Shown: piece by piece, positions 54,304-63,813 of the stretch
Layout: each line of letters starts with the position of its first letter
Numbering within the stretch: the stretch's first letter is position 1
NCBI RefSeq assembly: GCF_020421205.1
Contig: NZ_JAIZZH010000003.1
Location: 682,001 to 746,000 of the forward strand
Direction of reading: 5' to 3'
Origin: Hymenobacter pini
Lineage (GTDB): Bacteria; Bacteroidota; Bacteroidia; Cytophagales; Hymenobacteraceae
DNA: 64,000 nt
Made by a program: the position numbers and the translations under genes
Notes under the pieces: generated by a model
Database searches by the model: none
The model's input: the letters and a program-made list of their open reading frames with translations, nothing else
What the model was told of the DNA's origin: nothing

Positions 54304-56247
54304 TTACAACAGCACCGTTTCTACTGAAGCAGTTGCGGCTACTTTTCCGCTCATCTCGCGCAGGGCCTGTGCAATACCAGCGGCATCAAAGCCGCACTCC
54401 TTGTATAACTCGTCTTGGGTGCCGTGCTCCACGATACGGTCGGGGATGCCGAGGCGCTTTACGGGCAGGCTGTAGCCGTGGTCGGCCAAAAACTCCAGCA
54501 CCGCCGCGCCGAAGCCGCCGGGCAGGCAACCGTCTTCTACCGTTACAATGGCCTTATACTTGCGGGCAATATTGTGCAGCATTTCCTCGTCCAGCGGCTT
54601 ACAGAAGCGCATGTCGTAGTGGCCGGGGTCGAGGCCTTCAGCGGCGAGCTGCTGGGTGGCTTTCACGGCGTAGTTGCCGATGTGGCCGATGCTGAGCACC
54701 GCCACGCCTTCCCCCTCCCGCACCACGCGGCCGGTACCCACCGTAATTTTCTTCAGGGGCTTGCGCCACTCCGGCATCACGCCTTCGCCGCGGGGGTAGC
54801 GGATGCTGAACGGGCCGGCGTTTTCGGGCAGAGCGGCCGTGTACATCAGGTTGCGCAGTTCCTCTTCGTTCATCGGGGCCGACACCACCATGTTCGGGAT
54901 GCAGCGCATATAGGCCAGGTCGTAGCAGCCGTGGTGGGTGGGGCCGTCGGCACCGGCGAAACCGGCGCGGTCGAGACAGAATACCACGTGCAGCTTTTGC
55001 AAGGCCACATCATGCAGCACCTGGTCGTAGGCGCGCTGCATGAAGGATGAGTAGATATTACAGAACGGCACCAGACCCTGGGTGGCGAGTCCGGCCGAGA
55101 ACGTCACGGCGTGCTGCTCAGCAATACCCACGTCAAAGGCTCGGTCGGGCATGGCCTTCATCATGATGTTCAGCGAGCAGCCCGAAGGCATGGCCGGCGT
55201 CACGCCCATGATTTTGTCGTTCTGCTCGGCCAGCTCCACAATGGTGTGCCCAAACACGTCCTGATACTTGGGTGGCTGAGGCTTATCGTAGGTTTTGGTG
55301 TGGATTTCGCCGGTTACCTTATCAAACAGGCCGGGCGCATGCCATAGCGTCTGGTCCTTCTCGGCCAGCGCGTAGCCCTTGCCTTTCACCGTGACGCAGT
55401 GCAGCAGCTTGGGGCCCGGAATGCTCTTGAGGTCCTGCAGAATAGTGGCCAGATGCTGCACATCGTGCCCGTCCACGGGGCCGAAGTAGCGGAAGTTCAG
55501 GGCCTCGAACAGATTGCTTTGCTTGAGCAAGGTCGCCTTCATGGCCGATTCCACCTTGCGGGCAATCTGCTGGGGATTGGGGCCGAACTTGCTGAGCTTG
55601 CCCAGCACGTTCCACAGCTCGTCGCGCACCTTGTTGTAGGTGCGGGAGGTAGTAATGTCGGTGAGGTATTCCTTGAGCGCGCCCACGTTGGGGTCGATGC
55701 TCATGCAGTTGTCGTTGAGAATAACCAGCAGGTTGGATTTCTCCACCCCGGCGTGGTTGAGGGCCTCGAAGGCCATACCGGCTGTCATGGCCCCATCCCC
55801 GATTACGGCAATGTGCTGACGGTCGAATTCGCCTTTATAATCAGATGCCACGGCCATACCCAGCGCCGCCCCGATGCTGGTGCTGCTGTGGCCTACCCCA
55901 AAGGCATCGTACTCACTTTCGCTGCGCTTGGGAAAGCCCGACATGCCGTTGTAGCGACGGTTGGTCGGGAACCGGTCGCGGCGGCCGGTGAGGATTTTGT
56001 GGCCGTACGCTTGGTGGCCCACATCCCATACCAACTGGTCGTAGGGCGTGTTGAACACGTAGTGCAGCGCCACCGTCAGCTCCACTACGCCCAGTGAAGC
56101 GCCAAAATGGCCACCGTAGATGGAAACCGTATCAATGATAAACTGCCGCAGCTCCTGACTAACCTGCACCAACTGGTCGGGGCTGAGCTTTTTCAGGTCA
56201 TCGGGCGAGTTGATTTCCGCCAGCAGGGCACCAGGTTCGACAATCAT
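54304..56247 (-). CDS. dxs: 1-deoxy-D-xylulose-5-phosphate synthase
   Basis: First enzyme of the non-mevalonate isoprenoid pathway; joins pyruvate and glyceraldehyde phosphate with thiamine diphosphate. It is 647 residues from ATG 56245-56247, the usual length. Hallmarks: HQAYGHKILTGR near 75, the TPP motif GDGAMTAGMAFEALNHAG with NLLVILNDNCMSI, the transketolase central region DVGIAEQHAVTFSAGLA and RYPRGEGV near the C-terminus. The 29 codons upstream overlap the predicted promoter and are not coding. Confidence 0.97.
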   Translation of the reverse strand: MIVEPGALLAEINSPDDLKKLSPDQLVQVSQELRQFIIDTVSIYGGHFGASLGVVELTVALHYVFNTPYDQLVWDVGHQAYGHKILTGRRDRFPTNRRYNGMSGFPKRSESEYDAFGVGHSSTSIGAALGMAVASDYKGEFDRQHIAVIGDGAMTAGMAFEALNHAGVEKSNLLVILNDNCMSIDPNVGALKEYLTDITTSRTYNKVRDELWNVLGKLSKFGPNPQQIARKVESAMKATLLKQSNLFEALNFRYFGPVDGHDVQHLATILQDLKSIPGPKLLHCVTVKGKGYALAEKDQTLWHAPGLFDKVTGEIHTKTYDKPQPPKYQDVFGHTIVELAEQNDKIMGVTPAMPSGCSLNIMMKAMPDRAFDVGIAEQHAVTFSAGLATQGLVPFCNIYSSFMQRAYDQVLHDVALQKLHVVFCLDRAGFAGADGPTHHGCYDLAYMRCIPNMVVSAPMNEEELRNLMYTAALPENAGPFSIRYPRGEGVMPEWRKPLKKITVGTGRVVREGEGVAVLSIGHIGNYAVKATQQLAAEGLDPGHYDMRFCKPLDEEMLHNIARKYKAIVTVEDGCLPGGFGAAVLEFLADHGYSLPVKRLGIPDRIVEHGTQDELYKECGFDAAGIAQALREMSGKVAATASVETVLL

Positions 56248-56338
56248 GTGCAGGGGTAGGAAAAGGGAATACTGGCCAGGTAACCGGTAACTACTGCTAA
56301 AGGTTAGGCAGCTACCGGGCGCGTAAATGTACAACAGG

Positions 56339-56346
56339 CAAAGGTA
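56339..56346 (-). promoter_or_regulatory. Likely -7 box of the dxs promoter
   Basis: Reads TACCTTTG on the minus strand. It places the transcript start near 56333, which fits the dxs ATG at 56247 and not the longer reading frame. Confidence 0.55.
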
Positions 56347-56496
56347 CGGGTTTTCCGCGCGGCCGGTTGAACCGTTGAGCTACGAAATTCGGCGGTGTTT
56401 GGCAGACCAGCAAAGCAACAATGCGGCCTTAACGGCACTTTAATATCCCCGCCTACGCAAATCCGTACCTTTAGCCGCACCCACTGCCACCCCGCA

Positions 56497-57582
56497 ATGC
56501 CCCAGCTCACCCAACCCCAGACCGAAGACCAGCAGCTGCTCGATAAGCTTCGCCCCTCGCGGATTGTGCTGCCGGTGCTGATTGGGTTGGGTGTGGTGGG
56601 CTTCATGTTCTGGCGCAGCTATAAGCCCGGCGACCTGGCCCCGCTGGCCAATGCCAAGCCGCTGTGGCTGCTGCTGATGCTGGTGGTGCTGGTAGCCCGC
56701 GACGCCGGCTACGTATACCGCATCCGCTACCTCACCGAGAAAGTGCTGAGCTGGCGGGCCGCCCTGGATGTGATTATGCTCTGGGAATTCTCCTCCTGCG
56801 TGCTGCCCTCGGCGGTGGGAGGCACGGCCGTGGCCCCGGTGCTGCTGCACAAGGAGGGCATTCCGCTGGGTAAATCGGTGGCCTACATTATGGCCACGGC
56901 CATGCTCGACAATCTGTACTATGTGCTGATGGTGCCGCTGGTGGTACTCATCGGGGGTGATGCGCTGTACCCGCATGAGGCGTTGCAGGGCGGACTGGTG
57001 GCGACGCTGCGGGTAGGGTTTATTCTGAGCTATGTGTTCGTGACGGCCTACGCGTTGCTAATGCTGTACGCCATTTTCGTGAACCCCCAGTCGGTACGGC
57101 GACTGTTTATCCGGCTGTTTTCGATGCGGGGGCTACGGCGCTGGCGCAACAAAGCCTACCAGCACGGTAATGAGTTGGTGCTGGCTTCGGCCCAGTTGCG
57201 CGGCAACGGCTGGGGCTACTGGCTGCGGGCGGCCCTGAGCACGGCGTTTGTCTGGACGGCCCGCTACCTGGTTATCGGCTGCCTGATTGCGGCGTTTATT
57301 GACGTAAGCTGGTCGGAGTTCTGGCTGATTTTCGGCCGCAACCTTACCTACAAAGTTATCCTGCTGATTGCCGTTACGCCCGGCGGCGCGGGCATTGCCG
57401 AAGGGGCTTTCCCCACGTTCTTCGGCAAGTTCATCGGCACGCCTACCATGACCAACTTCATGGTGTTGCTTTACCGCATCGTTACGTATTACCTGTATCT
57501 GGTACTAGGGGCCGTGTTTCTGCCTCGCTGGGTGACGCGCATCTACGGCAAGCCCAAAGCCGCGCAGGTCATGCACTCTTAA
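56497..57582 (+). CDS. UPF0104 / LPG-synthase-TM family membrane protein
   Basis: A 361-residue protein from ATG 56497 (MPQLTQPQTEDQQLL) with seven or eight membrane segments. The family stretch SSCVLPSAVGGTAVAPVLLHKEGIPLGKSVAYI and the later VTPGGAGIAEGAFPTFF are typical of lysylphosphatidylglycerol synthetase-like transmembrane (YbhN/UPF0104) proteins, which move lipids or assist glycan synthesis. No aminoacyl-transferase domain follows. The first 34 codons of the open frame are unlike the family. Confidence 0.85.
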   Translation: MPQLTQPQTEDQQLLDKLRPSRIVLPVLIGLGVVGFMFWRSYKPGDLAPLANAKPLWLLLMLVVLVARDAGYVYRIRYLTEKVLSWRAALDVIMLWEFSSCVLPSAVGGTAVAPVLLHKEGIPLGKSVAYIMATAMLDNLYYVLMVPLVVLIGGDALYPHEALQGGLVATLRVGFILSYVFVTAYALLMLYAIFVNPQSVRRLFIRLFSMRGLRRWRNKAYQHGNELVLASAQLRGNGWGYWLRAALSTAFVWTARYLVIGCLIAAFIDVSWSEFWLIFGRNLTYKVILLIAVTPGGAGIAEGAFPTFFGKFIGTPTMTNFMVLLYRIVTYYLYLVLGAVFLPRWVTRIYGKPKAAQVMHS

Positions 57583-57603
57583 ACGGTCATTTCAAGCATG
57601 CAC

Positions 57604-57683
57604 TGTCATTCCGAGCGAAGTGAGGAATCCAGGTTACCGTAGCAACGGCTTGATCCAGATTCCTCGCTTCGCTCAGAATGACA
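57604..57683. repeat. Hairpin with long arms, TGTCATTC family
   Basis: 26-base arms (57604-57629 and 57658-57683) with two mismatches: TGTCATTCCGAGCGAAG... with its near complement. Related to the shorter elements at 31262 and 39483. It lies between the convergent genes at 56497 and 57688. Confidence 0.8.
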
Positions 57684-57687
57684 CGTT

Positions 57688-60264
57688 TTATTTGGTGGCT
57701 TCCAGCGTCGGGGCGGCTTCGGCAGGTGCAGGGCGCTGGTAGGTTTGCCAGAATTCGGGGTGGTAGGATACTTTAGATACCTGCCAGATGCCGGTCCCGC
57801 CGCTGTGCAGTTCAGGATGCGCTTTAGCATCGGGAATTTCGGCAGCGGGTATAACGGCTGGCGGGGCGTAGTATACGTCGCAGGTTTCCTGCAAATAGAA
57901 CGGCTGGCGGCCTAATACGTGTCCAACTTTTACCGTGTGGCCTAAGCTGGCACCTGCATAGTACCGGCCAGCACCGGCTTTTTGGTAGGTTACCACGTGC
58001 GTAGACCGGTGGTCTTGAAATACTGCAGGAAAATGATGCCGCAGGTCACTTGTGGTTCCGTAGTATTTGTGGGCAATAGCATTTACCTCCACGGTATCGT
58101 GCTGCCAGAGACTTTCGTAGCGCACCACCGCAAAATCCTGCTGCCGCACATACACTTTCCCTGAATAGCCGCTTACAAACCCTAGCCCTGTAGTACGCTG
58201 ACCAGCACGCTTGGCCACAAAACGGATAACGTAGAACGTTTCATCACCCCGCTGCTCAATGCTATCTAGCTGCAGCTGAAATCTGTTCAGGGTAGCCGCT
58301 TTGAATAGTGGTGACACCCGGACTGCATCATACCCACCAGCAAAGCCATAGCCCCCCTCGTGGTAAGCGGCCTCTACGTCTTTCCCGGTTATCAGCCGTT
58401 TTTCCTGTACACGCACCACCGGCCTTTTCTCCAGCATCAGAAAGCCGCCGCCCCAATGGTGATATTCGGCCGGCGTCCACTCCTGACCAGTATATTCCAG
58501 TTCGTGCCGTAAGGTATCAAAGCCTATGACGCGCCGACGCGTGTATTGCTGCTGCGTATAATCCTGCTGCTCGTAGTTCTTCTCGATGGCCTTGATGACC
58601 TTTTTCATGATGCGCTTTGGGTCCTGCGACTGAGCACTCACGCGCACATCGGCCAAGGCAAAAGCCGCGGGCACTAGCCGTACACTCAGGGCTGCAGAGA
58701 TCTGGGCCGATACGGTAGTTGCCTCGTAGCCGATGCTGCTCACCTGCACCAGCTCCCCCAGCCGCGCCTCCAGCCGGAACCGGCCCTGCGCATCGGTAAC
58801 GGTGCCGGCACTACGAGCGGGCACGGCCACTGTAGCAAAGGGAACCGGCTCGCCGGTTTTGCGGTCCAGCACTACACCGCTGAGCAATACCGCCGCACCG
58901 GCGGCCGGGCGCGCAGTGGTGGTTTGTCGGCTCAGTACAGCGGGCGGGGCTGCTGCGGCTTTTGCCTCGGTGGGCGCAGCGGCGGCTATAAACTGTGCGG
59001 GTTTGGGCGGGGCGATGCTTTTTAGGTAAAGCAGCCCATCAATTGCCTCACTCCAGGGGCCAGAAATTGGCGTAAACTCAAAAGCGTACGTGGTAAGCCG
59101 GCGGCCCGGCGCATCGTGCTTCAGGCTCACGAAGCTGTATTCTGAGCCCTGGGCCAGCAGTTCGGCCTCCAGCGTGCCAGGAGCCGGAGCCGGAACGGGT
59201 TGATGTTTACCCCAGTACCCGAACCCGTGCGTGCCGCTGCCAGCTACCGTACTCAGCGTGTACACCGCATCCGGCCCCAGCGCGGCCTTTACGGCCTGGC
59301 CCATCGGGCGAAATCCTTTCAACTCCTCTTGGTCCAGTCCGGCCGTAGTATTGGACAGGTGCCCAATAGCCCCCCAGCAAATTACTTTTTCCTGAGGGTG
59401 CTGGCGCAGGTACCACAGCAGGTTATCGGCCATCTGGGCGTCGCGGGCGTTGCTGTCGGTGGCCTTGAAGGAAGCCGAATTTTTGGCGCCGGGGTCGTTG
59501 GTAGTGTAATCCTGGGCCAGAGCCTGCACGCTGCGGATTTGCTGCCGCCAGAACTCGGCCTGCTCCCGGCGCTTGGCATCGGGGCCGGCTGCTACTTTAT
59601 CGAGGATTTTGCGCGCCTTACCCAGCTGCATCTTGAACAATACCAGCTGGTGCGAAGGCGGGAAAATGTTATGCTCTCCCATTGTGCTGATGCACTCATC
59701 CAGGTAGTCGTAGGCAATATCGGCGCTGCCTTTCTCGGATTTCAGGAAGGTTTCCAACTCCTCCAGCATGTCATCGTGGCCCCAGCCCACTTGGGAGTCG
59801 AAGCCGGCGACGTGCAACTGGCCCTTGCCCAGCAGCGGCAGCAACGCCTGAAACTCCCGGGTTTCCGTCCAGACCGGGTACACCGACGCATTGATAGCCT
59901 CCGCCACCGGCGCGCCCCGCTGGATTTCCCGCTCGGCGCGGTCCAGCGGGTACAGGCCGCTCTCAAACGCCACCGTAGTAAAGCCCATCCGCTCTTTCAG
60001 AAAGCGAACCAGCCGGATTTTTGCCTCGGTAGCCGTACCTACGCCGTGGGTGGGCTCGCCCAACATTACCACCCGCGCCGGCCCTATTTCCTGCCGCATA
60101 AACTCCAGGTCGGAGAAATCAGTATCGGCGGGGTTGATGCTGCGCACCGGGTGCGTGGGCAGGCTGAGGGGGTTTTCCGCGACAAGCACCGCCGTTTGAG
60201 CTTTAGCCGAAACTGCTGCCAGCCCCAGCAGGCCACTAAGGGCCAGCACTCTAATAGAAAACAT
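57688..60264 (-). CDS. Erythromycin-esterase-like protein fused to CarboxypepD_reg and a beta-rich domain
   Basis: An 858-residue exported protein with a signal peptide (LALSGLLGLAAVSAKAQ). Residues about 40-410 are an erythromycin-esterase-like domain with MLGEPTHGVG, FESGLYPLD, FDSQVGWGHDD and CWGAIGHLSNTT. A Pro/Ala linker follows, then a CarboxypepD_reg domain (about 470-545, SGVVLDRKTGEPVPFATVAV). The rest (about 555-850) is a beta-rich region with IMKKVIKAIEKNYEQQ and YTRRRVIGFDTL, resembling DUF5686-like or carboxypeptidase-regulatory partner regions. The fusion is unusual, and the substrate is unknown. A terminator follows at its upstream end, separating it from the lipoprotein gene. 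Confidence 0.75.
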   Translation of the reverse strand: MFSIRVLALSGLLGLAAVSAKAQTAVLVAENPLSLPTHPVRSINPADTDFSDLEFMRQEIGPARVVMLGEPTHGVGTATEAKIRLVRFLKERMGFTTVAFESGLYPLDRAEREIQRGAPVAEAINASVYPVWTETREFQALLPLLGKGQLHVAGFDSQVGWGHDDMLEELETFLKSEKGSADIAYDYLDECISTMGEHNIFPPSHQLVLFKMQLGKARKILDKVAAGPDAKRREQAEFWRQQIRSVQALAQDYTTNDPGAKNSASFKATDSNARDAQMADNLLWYLRQHPQEKVICWGAIGHLSNTTAGLDQEELKGFRPMGQAVKAALGPDAVYTLSTVAGSGTHGFGYWGKHQPVPAPAPGTLEAELLAQGSEYSFVSLKHDAPGRRLTTYAFEFTPISGPWSEAIDGLLYLKSIAPPKPAQFIAAAAPTEAKAAAAPPAVLSRQTTTARPAAGAAVLLSGVVLDRKTGEPVPFATVAVPARSAGTVTDAQGRFRLEARLGELVQVSSIGYEATTVSAQISAALSVRLVPAAFALADVRVSAQSQDPKRIMKKVIKAIEKNYEQQDYTQQQYTRRRVIGFDTLRHELEYTGQEWTPAEYHHWGGGFLMLEKRPVVRVQEKRLITGKDVEAAYHEGGYGFAGGYDAVRVSPLFKAATLNRFQLQLDSIEQRGDETFYVIRFVAKRAGQRTTGLGFVSGYSGKVYVRQQDFAVVRYESLWQHDTVEVNAIAHKYYGTTSDLRHHFPAVFQDHRSTHVVTYQKAGAGRYYAGASLGHTVKVGHVLGRQPFYLQETCDVYYAPPAVIPAAEIPDAKAHPELHSGGTGIWQVSKVSYHPEFWQTYQRPAPAEAAPTLEATK

Positions 60265-60317
60265 AGCAATACCGTTATGTATGAGGCGGCAAGCTACACA
60301 GTTCGATGAAACTCATC

Positions 60318-60354
60318 AAAAAAACCCTTCCGCTTGAGGCAGAAGGGTTTTTTT
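60318..60354. terminator. Bidirectional terminator
   Basis: AAAAAAACCCTTC and GAAGGGTTTTTTT form a perfect 13-base stem, between the fusion-protein start and the lipoprotein stop. Confidence 0.88.
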
Positions 60355-60390
60355 GAGTTTTTGGACTGTTATACAAACCTAACAGCGGGG

Positions 60391-60807
60391 TTATTCTTTT
60401 TCGAGTTTCAGCTCAGCACCCGTAGGAGCTTTCAGCGTGAGCTTATCGTCGGTGAGGGTTACCACATCGAAGGTGTTGCTTTGGGCAGCACCGTCGGGCG
60501 TCATGGTAATTTTTTTGCCGGCCTGGTCGAAGTCGTACTTACCATTTACGGCACCAGTGGGCGAGGTCATGTTGTACTGGCCGTTGGCGAAGAAGGTTAT
60601 TCGCTCGTCTTCCTGCGCGTCGGTCTGTTTTACCTTGTCGCCCGTGGAGCTCAGCTCTTTATCGGTTTTCCAGACTTTGCTCTGGGTGCCGTACAGCATA
60701 TTTACGCCTTCTACTTTGCCTTCTTTGCTGCCGCAGGAAGCCGTAAACAGTACCAGCAGTACCAGCAGGCTGGCCACGAGGCGGAAAGGGGAGGTCAGGG
60801 TTTTCAT
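60391..60807 (-). CDS. Small lipocalin-like lipoprotein
   Basis: A 138-residue lipoprotein from ATG 60805-60807 with a lipobox (LVLLVLFTASCGS). The mature part is a single beta-barrel-like domain with KVWKTDKELSS, ERITFFANGQYNMTSPTGAVNGKYDFD and KLTLKAPTGAELKLEKE, similar to lipocalin-like Bacteroidota proteins of unknown role. The open frame extends 19 codons upstream with no signal peptide. It is transcribed alone. Confidence 0.75.
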   Translation of the reverse strand: MKTLTSPFRLVASLLVLLVLFTASCGSKEGKVEGVNMLYGTQSKVWKTDKELSSTGDKVKQTDAQEDERITFFANGQYNMTSPTGAVNGKYDFDQAGKKITMTPDGAAQSNTFDVVTLTDDKLTLKAPTGAELKLEKE

Positions 60808-61038
60808 GGGGAGAGTGAAATAGAGTGAAGGATGTGGCAAACTCAACGGCACAATGGCCGGCAATTCCCCCTCTTACGGCTTGGCCCGCCAAGATGTTTG
60901 CTCTTCAGTAGAGGTTACTGGTTAAGTATTGTCGGGCTATAACCTATTGCTCGCCACGGCGTAAGAAGCTTGTGACTGCCAGGCCGCTACGGCCGGTCGT
61001 CGGTGCTTCCCCTCCCCACTCTTAACGATTCTACTCCT

Positions 61039-61329
61039 ATGGGACTGTTTGATTTCCTCTCGAACGACGGCGAAAAAAAACCCGTTGAACCAGCTGCCAA
61101 ACCCGCCGCTGGCGGCGCAACCGACTTCTTCGGCAACGCCAACCAAAACTCCGCTCCCGCCGGCGACACCTATACCGTGGTAAGCGGTGACTCGCTGTCC
61201 AAAATTGCCCGTAACCACTACGGCGACGGCTCCAAGTGGCACCAGATTTACGAGGCGAACAAAGGTGTAATCGGCTCCGACCCCGACAAGATTGAAGTAG
61301 GCCAAGTCCTGACGCTGCCTAAAATCTAG
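61039..61329 (+). CDS. LysM-domain protein
   Basis: A 96-residue protein from ATG 61039 (MGLFDFLSNDGEKK). An acidic and Ala/Pro-rich N-terminal half is followed by a LysM domain (about 48-96, YTVVSGDSLSKIARNHYGDGSKWHQIYEANKGVI...GQVLTLPKI). It resembles YgaU/LysM proteins of Bacteroidota and E. coli, which bind peptidoglycan or potassium. No signal peptide, so it is probably cytosolic or moonlighting. A terminator follows directly. Confidence 0.9.
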   Translation: MGLFDFLSNDGEKKPVEPAAKPAAGGATDFFGNANQNSAPAGDTYTVVSGDSLSKIARNHYGDGSKWHQIYEANKGVIGSDPDKIEVGQVLTLPKI

Positions 61330-61354
61330 GCCAACCTACTTCTTGAAAATATTC

Positions 61355-61384
61355 AAAAAGCCACTCCTCACAGGGTGGCTTTTT
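61355..61384 (+). terminator. Intrinsic terminator after the LysM gene
   Basis: AAAAAGCCAC/GTGGCTTTTT with a 10-base loop. It isolates the met leader from the upstream gene. Confidence 0.88.
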
Positions 61385-61610
61385 CCATACCCGGCCAGCA
61401 CATTTTTTCACCCCCTTTACGGCCTGCAGCCCCATCTTATGCAGCCAGCGCATCAGCTGTACTTTTGCTACCCAGCTCGCTTCCCTCCTAACCACAAGAA
61501 ACTCACCCTAAAGACAATTTAATGATTATCAACCACCTGCACCCATAACCAAAACAACAAACCGGCTACCGGGCCAGACAAAAATATTTTCGTTTATTTT
61601 CACTCATCTA

Positions 61611-61642
61611 TTGCAGATATCAAATCTACTCCTATACCTTTG
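61611..61642 (+). promoter_or_regulatory. Promoter of the met operon
   Basis: TTG at 61611-61613 and TACCTTTG at 61635-61642 are 21 bases apart, matching the Bacteroidota consensus. The transcript should start near 61648, about 45 bases ahead of the aptamer. The 61385-61610 stretch has no recognised gene. Confidence 0.8.
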
Positions 61643-61654
61643 CAACACCAACCC

Positions 61655-61662
61655 GGTACTCC
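61655..61662 (+). promoter_or_regulatory. Anti-Shine-Dalgarno element near the met transcript start
   Basis: GGTACTCC is exactly complementary to GGAGTACC at 61806-61813, the ribosome-binding site of the leader ORF. Pairing would enclose the whole SAM aptamer and hide the ribosome site. A local CCCC/GGGG hairpin next to it offers an alternative pairing. This is a structural inference. Confidence 0.6.
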
Positions 61663-61693
61663 CCCGTTTGCGGCGGGGAAGTTTTCATAGGAT

Positions 61694-61801
61694 TTATACA
61701 GAAGTGGCGAGAGAACAGGCTCCGTGACCCACTGGCAACCTTCGACCGCGCGAAAGGTGCCAATTCCTGCCCGACCAGCCATCCGGCGGCGGGGCATATA
61801 A
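61694..61801 (+). ncRNA. SAM-I (S-box) riboswitch
   Basis: The aptamer has the hallmark sequences of the S-box: P1 arms TTATA (61694-61698) and TATAA (61797-61801), ACAGAAGTGGCGAGAG, TCCGTGACCCACTGGCAACC, a TTCG-capped stem closing with CGAAAGG, and GGTGCCAATTCCTGCCCG. High SAM is expected to reduce expression of the methionine genes downstream. No poly-T terminator follows the aptamer. Instead, the next element is a ribosome-binding site and a short ORF, so the switch probably works at translation of that ORF. Confidence 0.92.
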
Positions 61802-61813
61802 CTCAGGAGTACC

Positions 61814-61975
61814 ATGGAAAACACCCTTGCTTTCGCCCAATTGAACCCCACCGCCTCAGCCGCCTTTGGGCCTGCTGCTTTGCCGTGGAGTGTTTGTGTT
61901 GCCCCGGCCACTGTGGCCGCTGCCGGCCGAATGCGAATGCGCTGCTGTTGCGGCGCGTGTTGTTGCTGTTGCTAG
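61814..61975 (+). CDS. Cysteine-rich leader peptide of the met operon (candidate)
   Basis: An unlisted 53-codon ORF with a strong site (CAGGAG, 5 bases ahead of the ATG) between the SAM aptamer and metY. The N-terminal 38 residues are Ala/Pro-rich with no known domain. The end reads RMRMRCCCGACCCCC followed by TAG, so eight of the last ten codons are Cys, preceded by two Met codons. Cys and Met are the products of the sulfur pathway controlled by the operon. The layout looks like a leader peptide for attenuation: scarce Cys-tRNA would stall ribosomes at 61949-61972. No family is known to me. A chance GC-rich ORF is the alternative. Confidence 0.6.
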   Translation: MENTLAFAQLNPTASAAFGPAALPWSVCVAPATVAAAGRMRMRCCCGACCCCC

Positions 61976-61997
61976 CCGCCAGTTAGGCTACGCAGCC
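61973..61997 (+). promoter_or_regulatory. Two mutually exclusive hairpins at the leader stop codon
   Basis: TAGCC (61973-61977, including the stop) can pair with GGCTA (61986-61990), or the GGCT at 61986-61989 can pair with AGCC at 61994-61997. A ribosome held on the last Cys codons would cover the first and leave the second free. This fits attenuator logic but is inferred from short helices. Confidence 0.35.
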
Positions 61998-62019
61998 TCC
62001 CTCCCCTTTCAGTAGCTCC

Positions 62020-62058
62020 GGCCGTGCCGGGGTGTCCGGCAGCCGGCACCCGGCGGCC
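62020..62058 (+). promoter_or_regulatory. Strong GC hairpin ahead of metY
   Basis: The sequence folds as GGCCG/CGGCC outside and GGGTG.CCGG/CCGG.CACCC inside, about 14 base pairs with a 3-base loop. No U-run follows directly, so it could pause, block Rho or limit translation and is not a classical terminator. The 222 bases between the leader ORF and metY hold this hairpin and no other visible gene. Confidence 0.5.
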
Positions 62059-62185
62059 CCTCCGCACCCTCTATCGTTTTCACATTCAGCGCGTTGCTGC
62101 GTGACCTTGGTGCGGCTTCTTGCCCGGTTTACGGGCGCTTTGCGGCGGTTTTCGCCCTCCTGTTTACATCCCTACCTCTTCCTAA

Positions 62186-63577
<1,392 letters not shown>

Positions 63578-63723
63578 CAAAACTTGAGAGGGGTTGAGGT
63601 AGTGGGCGGCAGGTGAGAGAGCCACCCATTACGCAGCTTCCAGCACGCAGCGCGGGCATCCGCACGGGTTTTTGTGAGAGAAAATCCTCGTGCAGCAGTG
63701 GTGCCCGCACCTTTTCTGAGAGT

Positions 63724-63786
63724 TGAATGATGAGGTATGAATGCTGAATTGGCGCGAATAAGTCAGCATTTATACCTCATCATTCA
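63724..63786. repeat. Long inverted repeat between metY and metX
   Basis: 24-base arms (63724-63747 and 63763-63786) with one mismatch and a 15-base loop: TGAATGATGAGGTAT.AATGCTGA. It is inside a co-directional operon, about 30 bases ahead of metX. A partial extra copy of the arm follows. The 63578-63723 region has no other feature. Confidence 0.8.
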
Positions 63787-63813
63787 GCATTCATAACTCA
63801 TCACTCCGAGACA

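Noticed and set aside
56248..56334. N-terminal extension of dxs
   Set aside because: It overlaps the predicted promoter and does not match the family.
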